Source of the DNA: Syntrophaceae bacterium UBA2210
Lineage (GTDB): Bacteria > Desulfobacterota > Syntrophia > Syntrophales > UBA2210
Direction of reading: 5' to 3'
Assembly (NCBI GenBank): GCA_002327865.1
Contig: DCUQ01000009.1
Span: 160,823-224,822, forward strand
Length of the DNA: 64,000 bases
Shown: piece after piece, positions 1 through 7,671 of the stretch
Position numbering within the stretch: the first letter of the stretch is position 1
Layout: every line of letters starts with the position of its first letter
Program-made: the position numbers and the translations under genes
The notes under the pieces: generated by a model
What the model was told of the DNA's origin: nothing
Databases searched by the model: none
Seen by the model: the letters and a program-made list of their open reading frames with translations, nothing else

Positions 1-20
1 CGGACTTCCCGGAGAGAAAC

Positions 21-1910
21 ATGAATAATTTTTACATTACTACACCCATATATTATGTAAATGCATCTCCTCATATAGGACACGCGTATACTACCATCGT
101 TGCCGACATCATGGCACGCTTTTACCGGATGATGGGATACCGCTCATATTTCCTGACCGGTACCGATGAACATGGAGACAAGGTCGCGGAAGCGGCTATG
201 CAGGCCGGTGAAACTCCCCAGGATTATGTGGATAGAATAAGCGGCCAATTCAGAGCTCTCTGGCCGAAGCTGGCAATAACCAACGACTACTTTGTCAGGA
301 CAACAGATAAAGACCACGTAGGAGTGGTCAGATCGATACTGCAAAAGGTATACGACGCGGGTGACATCTATTTCGGCGAGTATGAAGGATATTATTGCGT
401 CGGATGCGAACGGTTTTACAGGGAAAGCGAACTGGTAGACGGAATGTGTCCCGATCACCGTACAGTTCCCGAGACCAGGAAAGAAAGTAATTATTTTTTC
501 AGGATGAGCAAATATCAGAACTGGCTTATTGAACATATCAAAAATAATCCGGAATTCATCAGGCCCGAAAGATACCGGAACGAGGTGCTCGCCTTCCTGA
601 AAGAACCACTCGAAGATCTCTGCATATCAAGGCCCAAGACAAGGCTTACATGGGGTATAACACTGCCCTTCGATGAAAACTATGTGACCTATGTGTGGTT
701 CGACGCGCTGATAAATTATCTGACGGGGATAGGGTATCCCGACAGTGAAGATTTCAAGACTTTCTGGCCTGTTTCACAACACCTGATAGCTAAAGACATC
801 CTCAAGCCGCACGGCATCTACTGGCCCACTATGCTGAAAGGTGCGGGGATAGAACCCTATAAGCATCTGAATGTCCATGGATATTGGAATATTGACCGGA
901 ACAAGATGTCCAAGAGCCGCGGGACCGTGGTGAAACCCCTCGACCTCAAAGACAAATACGGTCTTGACGCCTTCCGGTATTTTCTTATGAGAGACATGGT
1001 TTTCGGACTCGATTCGAACTTCACTGAGGACGCCTTAGTACAAAGAATAAATTCCGACCTGGCAAACGACCTCGGGAACCTGGTAAGCCGGTCTCTCTCG
1101 ATGGCGGTTAAATACTGTGAGGGCCGGGTACCCCGGAAAGGCGATTATCCCGACGATAATCTCCTGATCGAGCAGGCATTGAAACTTTTCCCGGAGGTGG
1201 AGAAAGCATTCCAATCCCTTATGTTCCATAAGGCCCTCATTTCCGTATGGGACTTTATAAATCTAACAAACAGGTACATAGTGGAACAGGAACCGTGGGT
1301 TCTCGCTAAAGACCCGGCTGCCAAAGCAAGGCTGGACACAGTTATCTATAATATACTGGAAGAGCTTCGTATCATCGCCATCCTGGTTTTCCCCGTTATG
1401 CCCGATGCCGCCGGGGATATATTAAGCAGACTCGGAATAGAAGATATTGCGTCTCAGAACTTTGACAGTATACGTAAATGGGGAGGACTTCCGGAAGGTA
1501 ATATAATTACTCGCGGCACATCCCTGTTCCCCCGAGTGGAACATGAAAGACCGGCCGATGAATCCTCAACGCAGCTTACAGATACAAAAGAAGAAATAAC
1601 TTTTCAGGATTTTGAAAAGATCGACATGAGGGTAGCGTTGGTTGTTAAAGCCGAGCGAGTCAAGAAATCAGACAAGCTGCTGAAATTACAGATCGATGTC
1701 GGTGAAATGAGAACTATCGTCGCGGGTATCGGCAAGAGTTACCGGCCCGAAGATCTTGTAGGCAAGAAAATAACCGTCATACTGAACATGAAACCGGTAA
1801 AGTTGATGGGAGTGGAGTCGCATGGCATGCTCCTGGCAGCGGACTCGGGAGACCGGGTTTCGCTCGTATCCTTCGATGGTGATGCCGATGTCGGCGCTAA
1901 GATAAGTTGA
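21..1910 (+). CDS. metG: Methionyl-tRNA synthetase
   Basis: This enzyme charges tRNA-Met with methionine in the cytoplasm. The 629-residue protein has the class I signatures HIGH at residues 18-21 and KMSKS near residue 295. A cysteine-rich insertion at about residues 126-145 resembles the metal-binding knuckle of the family. The last 100 residues or so (from about 530) form an EMAP/Trbp111-type tRNA-binding domain, so this is the long form with a fused C-terminal domain. The ATG at 21 has a GGAGAG ribosome site just upstream. The stop overlaps the longest possible frame of the next gene, but that gene probably starts 60 bases later. Confidence 0.97.
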   Translation: MNNFYITTPIYYVNASPHIGHAYTTIVADIMARFYRMMGYRSYFLTGTDEHGDKVAEAAMQAGETPQDYVDRISGQFRALWPKLAITNDYFVRTTDKDHVGVVRSILQKVYDAGDIYFGEYEGYYCVGCERFYRESELVDGMCPDHRTVPETRKESNYFFRMSKYQNWLIEHIKNNPEFIRPERYRNEVLAFLKEPLEDLCISRPKTRLTWGITLPFDENYVTYVWFDALINYLTGIGYPDSEDFKTFWPVSQHLIAKDILKPHGIYWPTMLKGAGIEPYKHLNVHGYWNIDRNKMSKSRGTVVKPLDLKDKYGLDAFRYFLMRDMVFGLDSNFTEDALVQRINSDLANDLGNLVSRSLSMAVKYCEGRVPRKGDYPDDNLLIEQALKLFPEVEKAFQSLMFHKALISVWDFINLTNRYIVEQEPWVLAKDPAAKARLDTVIYNILEELRIIAILVFPVMPDAAGDILSRLGIEDIASQNFDSIRKWGGLPEGNIITRGTSLFPRVEHERPADESSTQLTDTKEEITFQDFEKIDMRVALVVKAERVKKSDKLLKLQIDVGEMRTIVAGIGKSYRPEDLVGKKITVILNMKPVKLMGVESHGMLLAADSGDRVSLVSFDGDADVGAKIS

Positions 1911-1972
1911 TGCGCCTGCCGCCCGTGCATGCGACATATTACATCAATTTTTCGTCTCTTGTGCATGGGCAT

Positions 1973-2749
1973 ATGAAACCGCGCAGGTCACCGGGTGTCC
2001 CGGCCATCGTTTTTATACTCGTCCTTTTTTTCCTTGCGGGTTGCGGTCAGCGACACCTTCCCGACCGGATGTATCATCAACCTGCTACCACAACAGAGAA
2101 AATAAACCGGATGGGTTACACCATTCAGGTTGGTGCCTTTTCAAAGGTTGAGAATGCCGCACGGCTCGTCAATCGTCTCAATGATGATAATCTGGATGCA
2201 TATTATTTCCTTTATAAAAAAGGATTGTACAAGGTTCGTTTTGGAAGCTTTGAATCCAGGGAACTTGCCGAAAGAGAAGCGGAAATCCTGAGGGCGATGG
2301 GAGTCATCGGTGAATTTTACATCGTGCGCCCGACCGATTATTCCGTAACAAAGAGGCAGCAATACGGCGATGAGTATCTAAGAGACGAGATCGTTAAAAC
2401 AGCCGGTAACTTTATAGGAATCCCCTATCGATGGGGCGGTTCTTCCGCAGAAAAGGGATTCGACTGCAGCGGGCTCGCAATGGCCGTTTATAGATTAAAC
2501 GGCCTGAAACTCCCACGCACGTCAAGAGAACAGTACAAAACAGGTATCTGGGTCAGCCGGGAGAAACTGTCAAAAGGCGATCTGATTTTTTTTAAAACAA
2601 ACAGCGGAAACGACATCTCTCACGTGGGAATATATATCGGCCGGGATACCTTCATCCACGCGCCACGAACGGGCACAACGGTGCGCACGAGTTCACTTTC
2701 CAACCAATATTATAAAAAACGATACGCAGGTGCCAGGTCGTACCTGTGA
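1973..2749 (+). CDS. SPOR-NlpC/P60 lipoprotein, probable cell-wall peptidase
   Basis: A predicted envelope lipoprotein of 258 residues that probably cleaves peptide stems of peptidoglycan. A signal peptide ends in the lipobox LAGC at residue 24. A SPOR domain (about 48-118), which in this family binds denuded glycan strands, comes next. An NlpC/P60 domain (about 138-258) follows with catalytic Cys165 in DCSG, His217 in SHVG and a second His at 229. I chose the ATG at 1973 because it starts directly at the signal peptide. The longer frame from 1907 adds 22 residues ahead of the signal and overlaps metG. The lipid anchor could be on either membrane. Confidence 0.85.
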   Translation: MKPRRSPGVPAIVFILVLFFLAGCGQRHLPDRMYHQPATTTEKINRMGYTIQVGAFSKVENAARLVNRLNDDNLDAYYFLYKKGLYKVRFGSFESRELAEREAEILRAMGVIGEFYIVRPTDYSVTKRQQYGDEYLRDEIVKTAGNFIGIPYRWGGSSAEKGFDCSGLAMAVYRLNGLKLPRTSREQYKTGIWVSREKLSKGDLIFFKTNSGNDISHVGIYIGRDTFIHAPRTGTTVRTSSLSNQYYKKRYAGARSYL

Positions 2750-2887
2750 TGATTCCGGGCCGGTTGTGTAATAGCTCCTTCCACGGCACAGATACACCAG
2801 AGGGCAAGAGAACGGAGGATGTGTATTATGCCTGCCTGTATGCAGCAGGACAACCGAGACCGTGAACCGTATTACCTTCAGGAAAAT

Positions 2888-4123
2888 CTATGCCAGCGAC
2901 TGAAAATAGATAGAGAAAAAAAGCTTGGCATATGCAGACAGGAGTGGAAAAATTTTTCGTGCGGTACTTTCGCTGTCTTCATTGCTGGTTAACCGGGCCT
3001 TTAACTCACGAAGCAGGCCGGCGAGTTCACCGGCATACTCGAGTAACGTGTCCGGATTTCCGGATGTTGTTTTTATCACTTCCATCCGTTCCAGATTTCT
3101 GATCCTTCGCCACATTGCCTCAATAAAAACAGCTATTTGAGGAGGAGAATAGATTTTGAACCCTATTTTCCAATACACGGGCGCCGTTTCGAGGCTATAA
3201 GCCACAATTCTCGCGTTACTGAGCTCCCTCCTGAGCGTCCGTTTGAAAATCTTAGCCTGTTCACCTGTCAGCCGTGCCTGTTCTTCCGCCTGAAGAGACG
3301 CCCGGTGCACGGTTCTTGTCTGCATCTCTTTATATATCGTATTAATTAAATAAATATTTGCTTCTGTATAATGAGGGTGCTCGAAATGGGGACCAAACAG
3401 GTAAAAACGCCCCTTGTCCATATCCGCCCTGGCTACTGCGACCTTGCCCAGGAGTGTACGCTCCGCAATTTCCTTATCGATCAGATACAGCGTTTTGTCG
3501 GTAAACGATTGATAATGGGCCAGCGCTGTTACTCCGTCTCCGAGCGACATGCCGGGCCCCCCATACAATGGGGCGCTTATAACCTGCCCGCTGAAAAGAG
3601 GATCATCTCCGTTAATGAGTATTTTCACCTCTTCTCGAACCGGGTGATATATATATTGACAGCCATAACTGATATAACATTTATGGGCCATCTGCATGGC
3701 CTGCGGCAGTGTTTTGGTTAAATTGGTTATCTTTACATTAACAAAATTGAAATGGTTCAAATGCTCTTTTGAAGAATGCATGGGCAGGTACGCACCTGCA
3801 CAAGACCCTATATACAGGCCGCCCTGCGCCACGAATTCTTTTATAATGTCCGAAGATCCCGGCCCCAGAGCCTCGGCAACGCCGAAGGTATCACCACCGG
3901 ATATAATCAGGGCATCGATTTCATCCAAGGTTGTACCGATAAAATCTTTCTCATCGTAAAAATGAAGCCTTGTGAGCCCATAAGATTCAAACAGATCAAC
4001 AAACCACATCCAGGAATGAGAAGATCCTGTGCCAACATAGATTCCCACATTGGGAAGCAATTGTGCCTCTTTTTTTTCCAGCCATCTTCTTTTCCACAGT
4101 TTTTGATCTGCAGTTTCTTTCAT
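2888..4123 (-). CDS. BPL_N / class I glutamine amidotransferase-like protein
   Basis: Last gene of the AOR operon, 57-93 bases after the AOR homologue depending on the start chosen. The first 250 residues or so look like the BPL_N/GATase1-like fold: a GIYVGTGSSH start, an ALIISGGD strand, and a nucleophile-elbow motif GSCAGAYL with a cysteine in the usual place. The last 150 residues are helical and charged and I do not recognise them. The substrate is unknown; adjacency suggests a role in maturation or regulation of the AOR-like protein, which is inference. The start is uncertain: ATG at 4123 (411 residues) is preferred to TTG at 4159, which lacks a ribosome site. Confidence 0.6.
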   Translation of the reverse strand: MKETADQKLWKRRWLEKKEAQLLPNVGIYVGTGSSHSWMWFVDLFESYGLTRLHFYDEKDFIGTTLDEIDALIISGGDTFGVAEALGPGSSDIIKEFVAQGGLYIGSCAGAYLPMHSSKEHLNHFNFVNVKITNLTKTLPQAMQMAHKCYISYGCQYIYHPVREEVKILINGDDPLFSGQVISAPLYGGPGMSLGDGVTALAHYQSFTDKTLYLIDKEIAERTLLGKVAVARADMDKGRFYLFGPHFEHPHYTEANIYLINTIYKEMQTRTVHRASLQAEEQARLTGEQAKIFKRTLRRELSNARIVAYSLETAPVYWKIGFKIYSPPQIAVFIEAMWRRIRNLERMEVIKTTSGNPDTLLEYAGELAGLLRELKARLTSNEDSESTARKIFPLLSAYAKLFFSIYFQSLA

Positions 4124-4216
4124 GTTCGTACTGTTCTCACACGTTTTATCAAAACACAACTAACTTCATTTCAGAGAGAGGGTTACATGGATGTTCTTAT
4201 GTTTTACCGTACCGTT

Positions 4217-5515
4217 TTAGCCTTCGGTCAGTTCCGCGATAAGAGAATCCAGAGTTTCTTCAGTTATATCCAGACCTGTTCCGACCTGGGCGAGTTCGAC
4301 CATGCTCTGTGCGGTCAACTCGGGAGCCATCATGATATAGACGGGGTGAATCCCGAATATATAAGCAAGCGCCTGACGTTTCTCCCATGATTCGTCGGAG
4401 TCGGCAAACACGGCCTGATTCGGAGCCCAGGGACTGAATACACCGTTACCGAACAGCGCAACGTCACCGGCCATGCCGCTCAGGTTGCATTCGATCTGGT
4501 CTTTGCTGCTCACTCCCTTAGCCTTGCTGATAACCGCAACCGCGTAAGGATCGACACCCTGCTTGGCGCAGCACTTCAATATACGGCACGCATCTTCAGC
4601 CGAAAGACCCAGTTCCTTGAACCCCATCAGGGCATAGGCATCATTGATCAGCACTCCAGGCTCTGCCACCTTGGTCTCTTCTTTCCTGCCAGGATCTTCA
4701 TCCAGGTAGGCAAAGGTGTTGGTGGCGAAAGGCGTATTGTAACAGGAAGTACGCGTATGAACCAGAGGCGCCAGCCAGCCGGGTACATCGGCAGCACCCA
4801 GTGCAGCACAAAGTTCCTCCACACCCTTCTTGCCTGCGGAGGCTCCCTTCTTGCACGCTCCTACCAGTTCCAGCGCTTTCTCGATAAATCCCTCGGGATC
4901 GTCAACGTCCAGGAATCCCATACCGCGCAGGGCAACTCCCTTGAGCTTCTTCTGCCCGAATACCTTGCCAAGACCAAAATAGTCGCCGCTGGACCAGAAG
5001 TTCGTGCATACCTGAGCAAAATCGGACCCGTTCTCTCCGGCAGGACCGATAACCAGGTTCTGAAGCAGCTCGTCGCCTACCATCTTACGCCATGCATCAA
5101 CGGTATCCCACGTGTCTTTGCCCCATACGTCGGCAGCGTCGGTCACGTCGGCAACACCGTCATGTATCCATAAAAATACCGGCTTGTCGGAACTGCCCTT
5201 GATTACCACATAGTCGAAACCGGCATATTTCATCTCGGTCGCAACCTTCATTGTAAAGGGAACATTACAAAGCTTGCCCGTACGGGGACTCTTCGCCGTG
5301 ATCATTCCCAGCGCAGACGCCGGATAAAGTGTCCCGGTAAACAAACCGGTACCGATAACGATCGGATCTTCATCCGCATACTGCTCGTAAAGTGATTTGG
5401 TGATCGCAGCTCCGCCAATACGCTCAAGAACAAGTTCTTCCGCTATCTCTTCCTCGTAGGTCTCCCCACTGCCTAAATCTACTATCAGGATCTTCTCAGT
5501 CGATAAATATTCCAT
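4217..5515 (-). CDS. Aldehyde ferredoxin oxidoreductase-family protein, short and cysteine-poor
   Basis: A 432-residue homologue of tungsten aldehyde ferredoxin oxidoreductases. The N-terminal domain is recognisable (GTGLFTGTLYPAS, KSPRTG, EMKYAGFDYVVIKG, then GPAGEN near residue 160), and the end matches the middle/C-terminal domain (TGLDITEETL). It is far shorter than usual (about 600). The Fe-S ligand motif CxxCxxxC is reduced to one cysteine, Cys258 in CYNTPFAT, and the usual late GLC motif is FGI. It may lack the [4Fe-4S] cluster, or the neighbouring ferredoxin may supply it. The start is ATG 5515, with AAGGAG seven bases upstream; TTG 5536 would overlap the ferredoxin gene. Catalytic activity is not assured. 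Confidence 0.75.
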   Translation of the reverse strand: MEYLSTEKILIVDLGSGETYEEEIAEELVLERIGGAAITKSLYEQYADEDPIVIGTGLFTGTLYPASALGMITAKSPRTGKLCNVPFTMKVATEMKYAGFDYVVIKGSSDKPVFLWIHDGVADVTDAADVWGKDTWDTVDAWRKMVGDELLQNLVIGPAGENGSDFAQVCTNFWSSGDYFGLGKVFGQKKLKGVALRGMGFLDVDDPEGFIEKALELVGACKKGASAGKKGVEELCAALGAADVPGWLAPLVHTRTSCYNTPFATNTFAYLDEDPGRKEETKVAEPGVLINDAYALMGFKELGLSAEDACRILKCCAKQGVDPYAVAVISKAKGVSSKDQIECNLSGMAGDVALFGNGVFSPWAPNQAVFADSDESWEKRQALAYIFGIHPVYIMMAPELTAQSMVELAQVGTGLDITEETLDSLIAELTEG

Positions 5516-5525
5516 AATTCTCTCC

Positions 5526-5885
5526 TTATTCTCCAAGCGTTATTGCGTCTACAGGACAAAACCTGATACACATGGGACCACCATCCATGGCTTCGCAAAA
5601 ATCACACCCCTCACGTAAAAGCAAAGGCTTCGCAGAAGCATCGGCTTCCTTCTCGGGATCCTCTTCAATCGCACCAATCCTGCTGACTTCCAGGCCCTCC
5701 GGCCTCGACAAAACGAGATACTCATCTTCCTTGAGCATTACGCCGGAATAATCCTTCTTCTCCTTCGACCGGTAAACCTGTATGCTGGAGGACAAAAAAG
5801 CAAATCCGTCATCCCTATGATACCCGCACGCCATCTCACAGGCCATGCACCCCATACACTTCGTCATATCAATCGCTAGTCTCAT
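5526..5885 (-). CDS. Ferredoxin-like subunit with two 4Fe-4S clusters
   Basis: First gene of the AOR operon, 119 residues, with a strong AGGAGG site. The N terminus carries CMGCMACEMAC, and a second set near the end has CDFC followed by CIRFCP, so two [4Fe-4S] clusters are expected. A charged spacer of about 70 residues separates them. Similar small Fe-S proteins accompany AOR-family oxidoreductases as electron carriers. Here the partner AOR has lost most of its own cluster cysteines, so this subunit may be the only Fe-S site of the complex. The stop lies 11 bases upstream of the AOR start, which suggests translational coupling. Confidence 0.8.
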   Translation of the reverse strand: MRLAIDMTKCMGCMACEMACGYHRDDGFAFLSSSIQVYRSKEKKDYSGVMLKEDEYLVLSRPEGLEVSRIGAIEEDPEKEADASAKPLLLREGCDFCEAMDGGPMCIRFCPVDAITLGE

Positions 5886-6054
5886 CTTACCTCCTTAGTT
5901 CTGGTTAAAATTGAAGAAACCTGCAAAACAGGATTCTGTACAATACCGCCAAATACAATGAACCGTCGTACCCTTATGCCTATGATACTGTTTTTCCTAC
6001 TAAATAATACGTAACTTATTGAAATTACTACCTTCAACCTAACTCAGCTTTCGG

Positions 6055-6083
6055 AAGTTAGCTCAGCTGCCTCGTAAAGTCAA
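6055..6083 (-). promoter_or_regulatory. Promoter of the AOR operon
   Basis: On the minus strand, a -35 TTGACT (6078-6083) and a -10 TAACTT (6055-6060) are 17 bases apart, preceded by an AT-rich tract like an UP element. The predicted leader is about 160 bases. The same block occurs at 31615-31643 ahead of the GlcD/HdrD-like operon. An inverted repeat, CTAACT-N11-AGTTAG, overlaps the -10 and may be an operator. Confidence 0.6.
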
Positions 6084-6387
6084 GTTAAAAAATATCTAAC
6101 CTGAGGACAAAAAGGTAATGATTTTTACAAGATCAATGCTGTTTTCTTTACAGATACTGTAATTTCCCGCCCGCTTTAGCATCTGCAATTACAACTTCCC
6201 TGGTTCTTGTATGGCCGGCACTTCCATCGACTCTTTCGACACTTTTGTGCCTTTCCTAAGATCTTGTAATTCCGGATTATGTGTGATATTTCTTTTAGCG
6301 AAAATGATTTGTTATAAACAGCATATCTGTAACAGTTGATAATCTGTCGCATCCAACTCTCTGCCGATATAATGGCTGGGAAACAGA

Positions 6388-6427
6388 TTGACAAAAATGC
6401 GGACAATGATATATCATTGCCCGCATT
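6388..6427 (+). promoter_or_regulatory. tatB promoter with 32-base palindrome
   Basis: A -35 TTGACA (6388-6393) lies 16 bases from a -10 TATATC (6410-6415). The -10 sits inside an inverted repeat spanning 6396-6427, whose two 16-base arms differ at one pair (A versus C). The repeat ends 21 bases before the tatB ATG. It could be an operator or an RNA hairpin; T tracts on both flanks also allow a terminator reading. Confidence 0.5.
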
Positions 6428-6448
6428 TTGCTGGAATATGGTGGTTAT

Positions 6449-6736
6449 ATGTTTGGCATTGGAATGCCGGAATTGGTAGTTATACTTGTTGTTGCTCTGA
6501 TTGTTATCGGTCCTAAAAAATTGCCCGATCTGGCGAGATCTCTCGGCAAGGGACTTGCCGAGTTCCGTCGTGCAACCGATGATGTTAAAGATACTCTCAA
6601 CGTAAACCAGATCAAAGATGAAATGAATGATTTCAAGGATTCGGTTCTCTATGGAAGCAAGACACAGGGAACGGAAAACAGCGACCGGAAGGCGGAAAGC
6701 GAAACCCAGAACACTACAGATAAGCGTTCGGAATGA
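6449..6736 (+). CDS. tatB: Twin-arginine translocase TatA/TatB-type subunit
   Basis: A 95-residue single-span membrane protein of the Tat export system. It opens MFGIGMPEL, followed by one hydrophobic helix, the hinge IGPKKLP and an amphipathic helix, then a hydrophilic tail. The glutamate at residue 8 and the GPKKLP hinge favour TatB over TatA, though many anaerobes use one bifunctional protein. I start it at ATG 6449 because seven extra residues from the TTG at 6428 would precede the helix. tatC follows after a hairpin. A Tat-signal ferredoxin encoded at 55942-56952 in this window is a likely client. Confidence 0.85.
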   Translation: MFGIGMPELVVILVVALIVIGPKKLPDLARSLGKGLAEFRRATDDVKDTLNVNQIKDEMNDFKDSVLYGSKTQGTENSDRKAESETQNTTDKRSE

Positions 6737-6762
6737 CCGGCTGCAATTTCTAGTTTCTCCCG

Positions 6763-6795
6763 TTGCTCCATGAACAGGAGCAATCATCTTTTTCC
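6763..6795 (+). terminator. Hairpin between tatB and tatC
   Basis: Perfect 7-base stem TTGCTCC/GGAGCAA (6763-6769 and 6777-6783) with a 7-base loop, followed by CATCTTTTT. It may partly terminate or stabilise the tatB transcript before tatC. Confidence 0.5.
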
Positions 6796-6897
6796 ATCAT
6801 TTTGCTGTCCGGATGATTTCCCGAAACATGAAAGAGCAACTCGTTGTTGCATGTAACCATCGGCAATGGGCGCTCATATATAAAGCAGTATGGTATT

Positions 6898-7671
6898 ATG
6901 ACTGATTATACAGACGAAAAGATGCCTTTTACAATCCATCTGGAAGAGTTAAAAACCAGGCTGGTACGTGCGATGATTGCGATCGGAGTCTGTTTTGTCG
7001 CCTGTTATTGTGTCAAGGAAACACTGTTCAAGTTATTGACGCTTCCACTCGTAGCCGTACTTCCTGATAACAGCTCTATGATATTCACCAGTCTCCCGGA
7101 GGCATTCTTCACCTACCTAAAGGTATCTTTCTTTGCATCCATTTTTCTTGCAAGTCCTTATGTTTTGTATCAATTATGGAAATTTATATCGCCGGGTCTC
7201 TACAAATCCGAAAGAAAATACGTGGTGCCCTTTGTTACATTTTCCACCATATTCTTTTTAGGCGGTTCCCTGTTCGCCTACTATGTTGTTTTCCCTTTCG
7301 GATTTAAATTTTTCATCGGTTTCGGAAATGAAGTTATAAGGCCTATGCTTTCCCTGCGGGAATATCTTTCCTTCTCCATGAAACTCCTTATTGCGTTCGG
7401 TGTTATATTTGAGCTCCCCATTTTCATGTTTTTCCTGGCAAAGATAGGAATGGTTAACTCCAGAGTACTGGCAAAAAAAAGAAAATACGCTATACTGCTT
7501 GTATTCGTTATCGCAGCTCTGCTTACCCCGCCGGATGTTGTTACACAGGTACTTATGGCGCTGCCCCTCATGCTTCTATATGAAATAAGCATCTGGGTTG
7601 TAAAAATGGGAGAAAAGAAATCTTCCACCGGAGAAAAAGACAATAAAGAAGCTCGGAAAAATGATAAATAA
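6898..7671 (+). CDS. tatC: Sec-independent protein translocase TatC
   Basis: A 257-residue polytopic membrane protein with six expected helices, the receptor of the Tat translocase. The N terminus has the family motif HLEELKTRL, followed by the periplasmic loop with SLPEAFFTYLKVSFFA and the SPYVLYQLWKFISPGLY region typical of TatC. I take ATG 6898 because the 18 residues of the longer frame (from 6844) are not TatC-like. The C-terminal tail is lysine-rich and its gene overlaps the start of the penicillin-binding protein gene by 11 bases, so the two are probably cotranscribed. Confidence 0.93.
   Translation: MTDYTDEKMPFTIHLEELKTRLVRAMIAIGVCFVACYCVKETLFKLLTLPLVAVLPDNSSMIFTSLPEAFFTYLKVSFFASIFLASPYVLYQLWKFISPGLYKSERKYVVPFVTFSTIFFLGGSLFAYYVVFPFGFKFFIGFGNEVIRPMLSLREYLSFSMKLLIAFGVIFELPIFMFFLAKIGMVNSRVLAKKRKYAILLVFVIAALLTPPDVVTQVLMALPLMLLYEISIWVVKMGEKKSSTGEKDNKEARKNDK

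Larger units (their letters stand above)
5886..6448. other. Intergenic region between AOR operon and tatB
   Basis: This 563-base gap separates two divergent transcription units. It holds the AOR promoter and leader on the left and the tatB promoter with a palindrome on the right. The centre (about 6100-6380) has no supported gene. Short frames there on the minus strand look protein-like in pieces but are interrupted, and I could not assign them. Confidence 0.5.

Noticed and set aside
2819-2992. Small frame with a GGAGG site after the NlpC gene
   Set aside because: Mostly antisense to the 3' end of the BPL_N-type gene, with no recognisable product.
5886-6050. Moco/tungsten cofactor riboswitch in the AOR leader
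   Set aside because: The leader has the length for one, but the conserved sequence and helices were not recognised.
6176-6787. 203-codon frame antisense to tatB
   Set aside because: It covers tatB entirely in antisense, the composition is not protein-like, and tatB is well supported.
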